A stretch of 64,000 nucleotides of DNA, taken from Oryzias latipes. Lineage: Eukaryota; Chordata; Actinopteri; Beloniformes; Adrianichthyidae. The notes under the pieces were generated by a model. That model had not been told where the DNA came from, did not search any database, and saw only the letters and a list, made by a program, of their open reading frames with translations. The first letter of the stretch is position 1, and every line of letters starts with the position of its first letter. The translations under genes were made by a program, and so were the position numbers. Location: positions 22,686,299 to 22,750,298 of the forward strand of contig NC_019875.2 in the NCBI RefSeq assembly GCF_002234675.1. The letters are read 5' to 3'. Positions 1 to 12,500 of this stretch are shown here, in pieces.

Positions 1-3000
1 TACAGGAGCTGGATTTATCACCATGATAAAGTTTTTTTGCATTGTTCGTTTCCACTTAAATGCTGATAAAGTTTCCTTTGCTCTTCTTTTGGAGGTCGGA
101 AACATGTTTATTATTAAAGGTAAATGTTTTGAAGTTGCAGGATCAGTGACCAGGCAAGTCACTGTATTTTATTAGCAAAAATAGGGACAAGCAAAACTTT
201 TCAATGAAGTTCCACTTCACAGACTTTGATCATAAAATCTGCCACTTACATACATAAATCCTTATTGAAAAATTATAAAAAGAAACAAATCTATGAATAA
301 GATCTGCAGTGATAAAGATTCTGCGATTATATTTTGCTGTTGCCTTTATGCCTTGACATTGTAATTACAGTTCTATTGGAACTAAAGGGGATGTTTCTCT
401 AAATTGACTCTCAGCACATCAGTTGGGCTGTGCCGCAGTGATAGCGCCTCAGGGAGTTGATTCTTTCCTGGCTCCACTCACAACATCGTTTTACCGCCAG
501 TGCCCAGGCATGACTAACACATCCAGATACAGTTGGTAGGGTGGTGTTTACTCCTGCTGTTGGTTGTGAGATCCGTCACGGTTCCATTCTTCAGTCCAGA
601 AAGCGAAGGTGTGGCACACCTTTGCTGGCCGGGTCAGAGGCAAGTGTCCAGAGAGGACGCCTGAGCGGTCACAGTGAACGAAAGGGTTGTTCTTTGGGGC
701 CAGATGGGCTTTAGCACAGCTAAGCTGATGTGTTGTTAGATGACACACAAAAATCAACTTGTGAACTTCCCCTAGTGGTCTTTGGTGGAACTGCAACACT
801 TTGTACTTTCAATTTCAGAAACGAAAGGTTGGTACTGGGCTTTGACCAAATCCATGTATTCTGTTTTTTAACTCCTGTTTTGTTTTTCCAATTGTGCGTA
901 ACCCTATAACACTGGAGCTTTAGCCCCAGTGTTCTCAGGACTAACCCTTCCTAATTAACATAATTCCAGCTGCTTCTGAAGCGGAGAAAAGCAGCTTTGC
1001 ACTGATATGCAACACTATACAGTCATGGTGTGTAAACCAGCTGATCTGCATCAGAATTTATTGGAAGTACAGTACCTTAAGAGCATAAACACTCAAAGAG
1101 TTACAGTTGTTCAAAGAGCGCTTGTTACAGTGTCCCCTTGCTATATCGCAGTTCACCTCTCCCTATCTCGCTGTTTCGTGGATTTTTTAAAAACAGTTTT
1201 GCATGTTTTTAAAAAAAATTTAACAGTGCTCTGTGTTCTGCATCCTGATTGGCTGTAGAACTCAAATCTTTGTTTTCATTTTATAATACTGGACTTATTT
1301 TTCTATGAAGGTTTGAACTTTAAGAATTTAAACATGAAAGTGTAAAAATGTTAATTTCTGTCTAAATGTGTATAAACTGTGTAGTTTTACCTCCTGTAAC
1401 TACATTGCAGATTTCACTTATCGCAGGTCATCTTTAGAACGTAACCGCTGCGATAAACGAGATAACACTGTATTTTGCTGTCGGCAACAGCCCTGGTGTT
1501 AAAAGGTTAAACAAGACTATGTTTTTTAGCTTTTTCAGCAGAATGGCAGATTCAGAGGGAGACTAAATAAATGACCCTTCTTTTTAAACAACAGAGTTGG
1601 TTGAAGTAAACTTCAGACAATATGGCTGCATCTCCTGAGACTTCCTTTTTGGTGTCCTGATCCCTATGTGGGGAACGAAAGTAAGTTGTTCTCTGATTTT
1701 AAAGATTTTTCCCCCCTTTCTCCTTTTGTTTTTCACTTGCTAACCAATTTAATAAAGTTTTGAAAATATGTTTTCCTATTTAGGGAAGATTTTTAGTAAA
1801 AGTTCTCCAGGTAGCTATAATAACCAAAATAACTTTTGTAAATGTTCAACTAAAAACAAAATAGATCTCACTGTGGTGATATCTTTTAAAGGAAACACAA
1901 TTAATCCATCATCCCAACAAAAACTTATCGTTTAACAAAGATTTTTATTTTGGGGTTTTAGTGAAATATACAAAAGAAAGGCTCTCTTGCAAAAGAAAAA
2001 AAATAGACCAAAATTACCCTGCACAGGGTGCCATCACTTATGAGTGATACATTTCACGCATAAAATGCTGGGTGCAAACTTTAGTCTGATTAGTTAATGA
2101 AAGCTTTGCGGTCTGAAGGTGGATATTTTCGTCTTTCACGGTGGGGGTTTGACAGTTCGAATGTGTGAGTGTGTCTGCCTGTATGAATAGCCAGAGTGTC
2201 AACGAGTGCAGACCTTGTCAGAGAAGAACAGATGAGATGATTCACAAGCAAGGCATTGTCCTGCCTCTCGTCACTTCTGTTGGCAGCCCAGAGCAAATAA
2301 TATCGGTGGAAGTGGACGATGGAGCAAAATTGCCAAGCGAGGGCTTTTGTTTCCAGCTGCCAAACAATCACTGCTGAAAGAGCCGAAAAGACTTAAGGAG
2401 ATTAAATGTTTTGTTAAACGAAATAAAGTGCTTGTTTAAGAAAAGGGTCATAACATCTGACTCAGTATATTTTTTTCTTTTGACTAATATTTGTCTGTGA
2501 ATCACATTTCCTGTTCTTTGTACTTCTGGAATATCACTGATATTTTCTCAGCATTTTCCGCTCTTATCCTATTTATCCTTCTTTTCTGGCTTGGCTCGGA
2601 GGCTCATGGACATTTCTGGGTCGCCGGTAATGGGAAGCGTTTAGCAGGACGGAAAAATAAAGTGCTGCTTACGCCAGCTGCTCACAGAAAGCCCAGTCGA
2701 CACCCTTTCAGATCTTCCTTTTTCCTCCGGCTCTTGTTATAGCACCATTGCTTTAAGTACCTCTGGGCCTGAGGGGACAAGGAAGAACAGTGAGGTATAT
2801 GATGCCTTTTTAATCTATAGTTCAGGTTTTCTGTTCTTTGGGTTGTGTTTTGTGTTAGGCTATGAACTGTTTACCTCACACCAGGATTCCGTTCCAGTCA
2901 GACACAGTTGATTTTCTTAATTGCCCCTCATTATTTAAGATGATCCATTGTGCTTTAGCCTTTTGCTTTGGTCAGGTTTCAGTCCAAGCTTTGCTTTATC

Positions 3001-3791
3001 CCTTGCTGTTTTTTCTCAAATAACTAAGTTTCTGCCACAAAACAACATAGTTTGGTTCATAATTCACGACAAGATGGCGTTTTTGTTTAGACAAGAAAAA
3101 CTCTCAATTTTCCTTTTTCTGGTTTACTCTTTTGTATCAGTTTTTTAACTTTTTGTTTTTGATTTCTGGAAATTACTTTTGTTTTCAGACAATTTTTTTT
3201 GTCTTTTTATGGAAACCGGAAAGGAGAGGCACTATGGGACATCGCTGATTGGATGATGACGTCGGTCCATCATTTTAACTGAAAGTATCTGGCATGAAGC
3301 GATACTGGATATCATCATCCAATCAGTGATGTCTCAGACCTACCTTTTCCGGTTTCTTATATAAACGTAAAGCGCTTGTGCAATGCATGAGAAACGCTTT
3401 TTATAATTAAATATTAATTCAATTTGATATCATTTTGATCCCTGGAAATAACTTTTGTTTTTCGTAATGTTTCATTTTGATTTAGTTTCAGCTTTTTGTA
3501 GTTGTGTTTTGGTTTCTGGAATTTCATTGTGATTTCTTAAATGTAATGCTGTTTTTTTGTTTGTTTGTTTTTTTCGTTTTTTCAATTTTGGTTGTGATCT
3601 TTTCCCTGTTTTTTGCATTGAGTAATTTGTTGGTGTAATTTTCACTTTTTGGCCATCATTGTCTATTGTGATTTCATAAAAAACCTCTAACGAGTTTTAT
3701 TACATTTATTTTGTTTTATTATTTATGTTAAAAAAATGAAAATTAATTAACTAGAAACGACTGTGATGAATTCCATATCACTGCAATAGTA
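1..3791. other. Gene-poor stretch left of first Tc1-like element
   Basis: No convincing coding region was seen. The open frames here are short, mostly begin at non-ATG codons, and show no recognisable domain or splice pattern. The stretch is AT-rich with T-rich runs (for example 3540-3620). The only clear structure is the inverted repeat at 3211-3353, listed separately. Confidence 0.6.
3211..3353. repeat. Foldback inverted repeat (MITE-like)
   Basis: Two imperfect inverted arms of about 50 bases surround a spacer of about 45 bases. The outer arms share GAAACCGGAAA, and the inner arms share CTGATTGGATGATGA. It would fold into a hairpin and looks like a small palindromic nonautonomous element. 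No target duplication was confirmed and the family is not recognised. Confidence 0.6.
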
Positions 3792-5421
3792 CACTGACCA
3801 AAAATATAAATGCAACACTTTTGTTATTGCTCCCATTTTTAATGGCATGAACTCAAAGATGTGAAACATTTTCCACATACACCAAATAACCAGTTCTCTG
3901 AAATATTGTTCACAAATCTGTCTAAATCTGAGATAGTGAGCACTACTCCTTTGCCTAGACAATCCATCCCACCTCGCAGGTGTGCCATATCAAGATGCTG
4001 ATTAGACAGCATGATTATTGCACAGGTGTGCCTTAAACTGGCCACAAGAAAAGGCCACTCTGAAATCTTCAGTTGTATCACCCAGCACAATGCCACAGAT
4101 GTCGCAAGTTTTGAAGGAGCGTGCAATTGGCATGCTGATAGCAGGAATGTCCACCAGAGCTGTTGCTAGGGAATTGAATGTCCATTTCTCCACCATAAGC
4201 CGTCTCCAAAGGCGTTTCTGAGAATTTGGCAGCACATCCAACCGGCCTCACAACCGCAGACCACATGTAACCACACCAGCCCAAGACCTCCACATCCAAC
4301 ATGTCCACCTCCAAGATCGTCTGAGACCAGCCACTCGGACAGCTGCTGAAACAATCGGTTTGGATAACCACAGAATTTCTTCATAAACTGTCAGAAACCG
4401 TCTCAGGGAAGCTCATCTGCATGCTCGTCGTCCTCATCGAGGTCTCTACCTGACTCCAGTTCGTCGTCGTAACCGACTTGAGTGGGCAAATGCTCGCATG
4501 CGATGGCGTCTGGCACGTTGGAGAGGTGTTCTCTTCACGGATGAATCCCGGTTTACACTGTTCAGGGCAGATGGCAGACAGCGTGTGTGGCGTCGTGTGT
4601 CTGAGCGGTTTTCTGATGTCAGTGTTGTGGATCGAGTAGCCCATGGTGGTGGTGGGGTTATGGTATGGGCAGGCATACATGGGCGACGAACACAGGTGCA
4701 TTTCATTGATGGCATTTTGAATGCACAGAGATGCCGTGACGAGATCCTCTGGCCCATTGTTGTGCCGTACATTCAACAACATAACCTCATGTTGCAGCAT
4801 GATAATGCACGGCCCCATGTTGCAAGGATCTGTACACAATTCTTGGAAGCTGAAAACATCCCAATTCTTGCATGGCCAGCATGCTCACCGGACATGTCAC
4901 CCATTGAGCATGTTTGGGATGCTCTGGATCGGCGTATACGACAGCGTGTTCCAGTTCCTGCCATTATCCAGCAACTTCGCACAGCCATTGAAGAAGAGTG
5001 GACCAACATTCCACAGGCCACAATAGACAACCTAATCAACTCTATGCGAAGGAGATGTGTCGCACTTCATGAGGCAAACGGTGGTCACACCAGATACTGA
5101 CTGGTTGTCTGAGTCCCCTTACCCCCTCAACAAAACAAAACTGAAGATTTCAGAGTGGCCTTTTCTTGTGGCCAGTCTAAGGCACACCTGTGCAATAATC
5201 ATGCTGTCTAATCAGCATCTTGAAATGGCACACCTGTGAGGTGGGATGGATTGTCTTGGCAAAGGAGAAGTGCTCACTATCACAGATTTAGACAGATTTA
5301 TGAACAATATTTCAGAGAACTGGTTATTTTGTGTATGTGGAAAAAGTTTCACATCTTTGAGTTCATACCATAAAAAATGGGAGCAATAACAAAAGTGTTG
5401 CGTTAATATTTTTGGTCAGTT
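3792..5421 (+). mobile_element. Tc1/mariner-type DNA transposon, degenerate, long terminal inverted repeats
   Basis: A 1630-base element flanked by TA on both sides (3790-3791 and 5422-5423), as expected for Tc1/mariner insertion. The terminal inverted repeats are unusually long, about 283 bases (3792-4074 and 5139-5421). They begin with a CACTGACCAAAAATAT-like end and stop at an inverted CTGAAGATTTCAGAGTGGCC-type block. One transposase frame lies between the repeats. The arms are still very similar, so the copy is not very old, but its transposase carries two stops. Confidence 0.95.
4090..5100 (+). pseudogene. Tc1-like transposase, interrupted by two in-frame stops
   Basis: A single frame runs from ATG 4090 to the stop at 5098-5100. 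It is broken by TGA at 4219-4221 and by a TAA near 4384, with no frameshift between them. The N-terminal part (MSQVLKERAIGM and a helix-turn-helix reading STRAVARELNVHFSTISRLQ) is the paired-like DNA-binding domain. The catalytic triad is visible: D in FTDESRF, D in QHDNARPH, and E in PIEHVWD, with exactly 34 residues between the second D and the E (DD34E). The protein would cut and paste the element at TA sites; this copy cannot make it in full length. The longest remaining frame, 4498-5100, still has all three acidic residues but lacks the DNA-binding domain. Confidence 0.92.
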
Positions 5422-5423
5422 TA

Positions 5424-7881
5424 ATTGTGAAACTTGTAAAATATACACTTTGCTAAATTAAAAGTTTATAAAAAATATTGATTCTTTTGGCACAAAAAGT
5501 CTTGAATCCCACTTTAGAGTTTACAGTATGAAGTAAGTAGTTAAGAAAAAAATACTTAAGGTGAGGAACCCCGACTTTCAAATTAAATGACGCAGCTCTT
5601 AAAAGATCAATTGACCCTTGATTTCTGGCTCTTGCTGTTTTTCTCTTGATCATTTCAGCTTGACGTACTTCTCACTTCCTCCCCAGCCTACTGTCCAGTA
5701 AACTGCGAGGTTACCAAGACTGCCTGCAGCTATAAGATGATTTTCTGTATCTTCTTGCTGTCTTGCTCAATGACTCATTCATGGACCCAGAGCTATGGCC
5801 AAATGCTAATCCTGGCATTCAGAGCTGAATTTTCTCTGTGCTCCCAAGAGCTAAGACACAAGACTGAGGCAGTCTGAGGATACAGAAACGCGGAGATGGA
5901 TGGGTGAAACTTTTTACAGGGCAACTTGAAAATATTGCAGCAAGACAAGTATATTGGTTGCTTTTTTTGGTTCTTCTGTCAAGATGTCAATCCATGGAGA
6001 ACAGTGTATTGAAGGAATATTTTGACAGTTTATTCAAAACTGTCTTCATTTAAAAGCCAAAGACCCCAGATGACTGCAAAATTTGACTCTTTCGAAAATA
6101 ATAAAACACTTGTTTTTAAAAAAGATGTGTCTTTGTTTCAGTCTTGCAAGAGAAATTACCTTTTTCAAAAGGATTCATTCATACATTCATTCATCCATTC
6201 ATTCATCTTCTTCCGTTTATTCCCTTTCGGGGTCACAGGGCTGCCGGAGTCTATCCCGGCCATTTGTGGGCAAAGGCTTTTTTAAAAGCAAAACAGTAAA
6301 TAAATAATCTTAGTTTGAGAAAACATGTCTTAGTGACTCTTGTTGAGACCTCTTTCCCTAAATGTCAGCGTTCTTTTTGTTTATTTAAAAAAAGTGACGT
6401 ATGAATTTTTTACTTATTTCTACAGGGCCTGTTTTTGCAGTGCATGAGGGAGTTATGAAAGGTGTAAATGTTTTTACACTTGGTAATAATCTACCTATCC
6501 AGGTGATGGAAGAAATGTTTGTTTTAAAAACGCTAGATAGTTTGCCAGTAGGCTGTGTGTTTATAAATATAAATAACAAGTATTTGAGGGAAAACTAGGG
6601 TGTCCTTTCTTGGTCAGACAGCAAAACACTTTTAAAGAAAAATATGGTTTTTTTTAAAGGCTCCATGGTCTTTTCTGTAGTAATTTTGGCTGCTTAAGGC
6701 TAAATTGGGGGCTCTTAAGGATAAATATAAGTTCACTTACTTAGGGGAGAGGGTTACCATAGCACAAAATAATTGCATGTTCTCGAGTTGCACAAGGAAA
6801 GACACCATGACCTGCACTTTTTTGTCACCCATTAGAGCAGAAAATGAGACACATATTTTCTTCCTGGGAAGACCAGCCGTGACTCAGATGGTTTCAAGGC
6901 TCTGAGAAAGATTGAAAAAGGGAAGTCAGGGAAGATCAGAGGTGTTAAGGTGAAGTAAGGAAAGGAACAAAGACACCAGGAAGGATCTAAATAAGCAAAT
7001 TGCCCTCTAGAGGTAAACAGGCATGAGAGTAGTGAGGGTGATGCTGTGATTAATTGAAGTAGGACACCCAGGGACAAAGCAAAGAACTAAAACTGCAGAG
7101 GAACAAGGTGGAGGACAGTCCTGTGCCGTGTACAAGACGAAACCTTGCATTTATAAAGCTTCACAACTTGGTGTAATATTTGCCTGCAGCCACGATCAGA
7201 GCATTGCTTCCTCATTGCATTACAATGAATTTGAAAGAGAGAGGGAGAGCGTGTCAGTGGAGCAGAAAAAGGAGGACATTATGTCACGTCAAGGTAGAAG
7301 TGAGGGCACGCACTGCGGATAGCCTCACCCACATTTGCTCAATCTGTGTGTGGACCTGGAGAGGCAGCAGGAGTGCTGGAAAGATCTGTTTCAAACTCTC
7401 CGCTTTTTTGTGATTTGAATCTTTTTTTTTCTGATCATTGATGTTCTAGACAATTGTGTGTGTGTGTGTGAGTGTCTGTGTGCAGGAAGTAAAGCGGGTA
7501 GAGGAAAGGAATGGTTGGATGTTGCTCCCAGGCTGCAAGAGGAAAGTGTCCTTGGACTGCCCTCATCTGTGACGCACACACACATCCTTTCTTAGACACA
7601 CACTTCCACCACTGCTTCATTTACTCTCTCTCTCGGACAAATGCAAAACTAGGACTTGCATGTGCTTGCACACTCTCTCTGGTATCGAACAAATTCTTCC
7701 TACTGCTGTGCCATGTTGTGTTTGCTCACATGCACACAGACACACGAATGGCAAGCTATTGGTCTGTGCTCAGACACCTAATCAGGGATGCAGGAGAGTC
7801 CTTGTCTGCAGAGCAACAGAGAAATATCTCATCTGATGTAGAATGAGAGTGGGAGGGCTAAAGTTTGTGCACACACACATA
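5424..7881. other. Intergenic stretch between two Tc1-like elements
   Basis: No gene was recognised. 6176-6275 carries a fragment of a dispersed fish repeat (ATTCATTCATC followed by GGGTCACAGGGCTGCCGGAG), related to the longer copy at 41130-41465. There are short TG and CA microsatellites around 7457-7470 and 7579-7600, and a CA tract at about 7869-7878 that abuts the second Tc1 element. Confidence 0.55.
6176..6275 (+). repeat. Fragment of a dispersed teleost repeat
   Basis: It has ATTC tandem units followed by a block like GGGTCACAGGGCTGCCGGAG and TATCCCGGCC. The same motif recurs at 29414-29590 (minus orientation) and at 41130-41465 (plus, longest copy). It is a widespread fish interspersed repeat tail; I do not assign its LINE or SINE family. 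Confidence 0.7.
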
Positions 7882-9518
7882 CAGTCAGGACCATAAATAA
7901 TTAGAGACACATTCTTTCTAATTTTGTTTCTGTACATTACCACATTGAATTTTAAATAAAACAACTCAGATGCCATTGAAGTGCAGACTTTCAGCTTTTA
8001 TTTCATGGGTTGAACACAAAGATTGCATAAAATGTGAAAAACTAAAGCATTTTTTAAACACAATCCCTTCATTTCATAGGCTTGTAAGTAATTGGACAAT
8101 TAACTTCCATGCTATTGCATAGGCAGGTGTAGGCAATACCCTTGTTATGTCATTATGAGTGAAGCAGATAAAAGGCCTGGAGTTGATTAGAGGACTCGTG
8201 CTTGCATTTTGAAGATTTTGCTGTGAACAGTCAACATGCGGTCAAAGGAGCTCTCCATGCAGGTGAAAGGAGCCATTTTTAAGCTGAGAAAACAGAAGAA
8301 GAAAAAAACATGCATGAAATTGCTACAGTATTAGGAGTGGAAATATCAACAGTGTGGTACATCCTGAGAAACAAAGAAAGCACTGGTGAACTCAGCAACG
8401 CAAAAAGACCTGGACGTCCATGGAAGACAACAGTGGTGGATGATCGCAGAATTATTTCCATGGTGAAGAGAAACCCGTTAACAACAACCAACCAAGTGAA
8501 CAACACTCTCCAGGAAGTAGGCGTATCAATGTCCAAGTCTACCATAAAAAGAGACTGCATGAAAGTACATACAGAGGGTACACTGCAAGATGCAAGCCAC
8601 TCATAAGCCTCAAGAATAGGAAGGCTAGATTGGACTTTGCTAAAAAGCATCTAAAAGAGCCAGCACAGTTCTGGAAAAACATTCTTTGGAAAGATGAAAC
8701 CAAAATCAACCTCTACCAGAATGGTGGCAAGAGAAAAGTATGGAGAAGGCGTGGAGAAGTTCATGATCCAAAGCACACTACATCATCAGTAAAACACTGT
8801 GGAGGCAGTGTGATGGCCTGGGCATGCATGGCTGCTAGTGGCACTGGGACACTAGTGTTTGTTGATGACGTGACACAGGACAGAAGCAGCCCAATGGATT
8901 CTGAGGTGTTCAGAGACATACTGTCTGTGCAGATCCAGGTGAATGCAGCCAAACTGATTGGGCGGCGTTTCATAATACAGATGGACAACGACCCAAAACT
9001 TACAGCCAAAGCAATTCAGGAGTTTATTAAAGCAAAGAAGTGGAATATTCTTGAATGGCCAAGTCAGTCACTTGATCAAAACCCCATTGAGCATGCATTT
9101 CACTTGTTGAAGACTAAACTTCAGACAGAAAGGCCCACAAACAAACAGCAACTGAAAGCCGCTAGAGGTAAAGGCCTGGCAGAGCATCCAGAAGGAGAAA
9201 ACCCAGCATCTGGTGATGTCCATGAGTTCAAGACTTCAGGCTATCATTGCCAACAAAGGGTTTTCAACCAAATATTAGTAATGACCATTTTGTTTTCAGT
9301 TATTTCATTTGTCCAATTACTTACAAGCCCATGAAATGAAGGGATTGTGTTTAAAAAATGCTTTAGTTTTTCACATTTTTATACAATCTTTTTGTTCAAC
9401 CCATGGAATAAAAGCTGAAAGTCTGCACTTCAATGGCATCTGAGTTGTTTCATTTAAAATTCACTGTGGTAATGTACAGAAACTAAATTAGAAAGAATGT
9501 GTCTCTGTCCAAATATTG
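7882..9518 (+). mobile_element. Second Tc1/mariner-type transposon, different family, degenerate
   Basis: A 1637-base element flanked by TA (7880-7881 and 9519-9520). It has inverted terminal repeats of about 210-218 bases (7882-8099 and about 9310-9518). The outer ends are diverged (CAGTCAGGACCATAAATA against CAATATTTGGACAGAGACAC when the right end is inverted). The inner parts match well, for example the block ending GTAATTGGACAA. It inserted at the end of a short CA tract. Its sequence is unlike the element at 3792-5421, so the two are independent insertions of different families. Confidence 0.93.
8236..9278 (+). pseudogene. Tc1-like transposase, broken by frameshifts
   Basis: The likely ATG is at 8236 (MRSKELSMQVKGAIFKLRK). 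The reading frame then shifts near the A-rich run at about 8295-8310, again near 8550, and again near 9160; the original stop is probably TAG at 9276-9278. Segments 8310-8606 and 8630-9160 carry recognisable transposase: a GRPW-type linker, WKDETK with the first catalytic D, MDNDPK with the second D, and NPIEHAFH with the E. Thirty-four residues separate the second D and the E (DD34E). With at least three frameshifts it is non-functional. Confidence 0.9.
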
Positions 9519-12500
9519 TATTTGCATTTACTAATGCAGCTTCAAGCTATACGTTCACACTGGCCTCAACAGCATGCGTTTAAGCGACCACTTTCAATGA
9601 AAAGTATGTAAATGCACATACCGTATATGCGCTTTTCAGGCTTCCAAAACTCAGGCTTCAGGTTTCCAAATCTCTAAAACTCAAGGGCTCACGAGCATCT
9701 ATGAAAGTTCGAAAAACCGTTTTCGGGCTTTAAATACAAAACGTGCATCCATTGAATGTGATTTTAATGTTAAAGCAGGTAAACTTTGACCCTAATTTGT
9801 TAGTGACGTATGGATGGCATCCCTTTTAATTCACAGAGGGTCCAATCATTTGAAAATTGATCATAGAGTAGAATTAATAAAATCAGTTTTTGCCCTTCAG
9901 GAATCATACGACACCAAGTCTTTCATATATTAGAATAGAGCTGTGGAAGAAAAAGCCTGGAGTGAGATTTGCACGCCTTGACATTTTGCACCAATCCCAT
10001 TTCAACTGTAGGTACAGGCGCCATTATAGGGTAACAACAGTCCTATTGGAACAGTCAAGAATGCACGTTTAGCACAGTTAAGAACATTCTTTAGATGCAT
10101 GTATGTTTAGATGTATGTAGCATAAGGGTAGAGTTGTGTTTACAATTGTTACAACTGAATGTATATGAGAATTGGACTGAGCAAGTGTTATGTCACCCAC
10201 AGAAAAATGTTTATTTCCAGCTCTTGCAAATTGAAGTCATTTGAGTTGCCATTCTTCTGCAATACAGACGCCGCCATTTGGAGCCAGACAACATCTGAGT
10301 TAACGTTTGTATGGCAACTTTTGTCACCTCTCAGGAGTAAGCTTGTTTGAAGTTTACACTCCTTCCAATGAAAGTGGAATCTGTCAAACTTTTTAAAAGT
10401 TCATGGTGGGCCCAGCGGGCACCACATGCTTTTATTGAGGCATCTGATAGGCCAAGTTATAACTTGAATAACTTGCAATAAAGAAAAAACATCATTAAAA
10501 AAATTAGGATTATCAAGAACCTGTTAAATAAAAGTTAGCAGAGCAACAATAGTTATTCTGACAAATATAGTGAGTGAGAAAAGCTGTTCATTTCTCAGTA
10601 GAAGTCTATGGGATTTTGGCTTCTTGGAGCAGGCGGGTATTTCCTGTTTGGAAAATGAGGGGGGAGGGATCACTCAGTCCAGGTGTTTTATACAGTCAAT
10701 GGGTGTTACACAAACCTATTCACTCACAGCAGGAAACTCATTAAGAGTGACAAATAAAAGTCAACACACAGAGATCAGTATGCCAATGCGCTCGTCTTTT
10801 TATTGCACAACAATGTATCATCTGTTCACGAATGCTTAAACAACATTGCCACTGACTGACAGACCAGCTTATTGAGATAGACCAGGGTGTGGCTTTGGGT
10901 TCTTGTCCAGCAGAGGTGGTGGACAAGACAGCCTCTAGAACACAGGTTTAAATCAGCCCCTCAACCCTGGCCACGTGCTGTGCATCACAACCTGCAAGGA
11001 CTGGACACAAACAAATGCCACCAAGTGTCCTTTTGAGACAGATTTGGTCGTACTGTGGCTTGGGCCGGGAGCCAACTTGTCCCTGGAGTTGTCCCTTGGA
11101 CACATTAACTTAAACAGAGCTGTAGTTCTGTAATACTTGAAGCTATTTTCAGAAGCCTGAAGCACAGCCTGAGATGGTTGCAATCTGGCCTCCAGAGAAA
11201 GAGAACACATGCAGTGTCAGATATCTGTGCTGTGGTCCACACGGTGCTGGTAAAGTGTGTTTGGAGCTCGCGCAGAGCAGATCGTGCAGGTTGTGGAATG
11301 CTACTAAGTCTAAGGATGTGCTAATGTCATTTCTAGAAAGCATTTTTGTTGTTTTTTTTGTCTGTTTGTTTACGGAACAAACATAGCCATGGTCATTGAA
11401 CGCTCTTCTGCTTGTGCTGGCACCTCCCGGTTTCATGTGGGTCTCAGTTCCCTAAGTGGCATCATGTTCTCAAGTGGGACCAACATTTTAGAAGGAAAGG
11501 CACAGGAACACACACACACACACACACACACAAACTCAAGCACACAGAGTCCTGAAGCAGAGAGAAGGCTTAGGTAAGTTAAGCAGGCTACAGTAGCTAC
11601 GACACAAAAGTTTAACTGTTAGACTAAATTAAATCATCGTACAGTAATCGGTACACAACAATGTCTAGATTTGAAGGTCCCACAAAGAATTACACACAGA
11701 ACTCTGCTTAGATAAAAAAATTACAAGCATGCACTCTGCTTTCCTGTCAGGTGACGCAATTGGGAGTCACGCTCCCATGACTGCTGTGGCTCATTAGTCA
11801 GATTCACCCTTGGAGAGAGCTTTTCTTTCCTAATGAAGAACACCAGATCAGTGTGCAACCAGCATCAGCATGAGGAACTCTTCAAGTTTGACAACAAATT
11901 TTCAGCATAAGCACAGACTTGCTTGTATTTATTTCGTTTTTGGGAATAATGTGCAAGCATCTCCACCGTTTGTGATATTTTTGGCTCCTTGCATCAAGCA
12001 GGTCATATAAGCTAACTCCTAGACTGCTGGTATCCACCCAAAATCAGTCAGAGCTCACCCTATTACTGTAAAAAAATGTTTCCTTGTAAAGCAAGTTGTG
12101 GTAAAAACACAGTAATGTGCTCCAGATCAATGTGTATATCACATGTACTGAACATGACAGTACAGAGTACAGCGCGCATGGTGTTGGAAGGCTCAAACCA
12201 ACAAAAATGTGCAATTTTGTGTTTCCCAAATCAGGAAAAATTATATATACTGACATTGTCATTATAATTCAGCAAGACTAGTCTTCATGTAACAATTTCT
12301 TTTTTACATATATTGCAAGTTGAAAATAATTACACGTATCTGCATTTTTACAGGCACATGCATACCACAAAAATAGACTATGAGGAAACTAAATGTACTA
12401 GGCACAAGGTATATAGTGTCCATGTGCACAAAGAACAAACTGTAAAACAACTAAGGAAAAGGGACAGAGAACCAAACAAAAAGAATACCCTGATATGCTA

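Noticed and set aside
2165..2377. Possible small gene at 2165-2377
   Set aside because: A 70-codon frame with no family resemblance and an overlapping equal-sized frame on the other strand.
9548..9760. Complete small transposon after the second Tc1 element
   Set aside because: Only one end resembles an inverted-repeat element; no matching second end was found.
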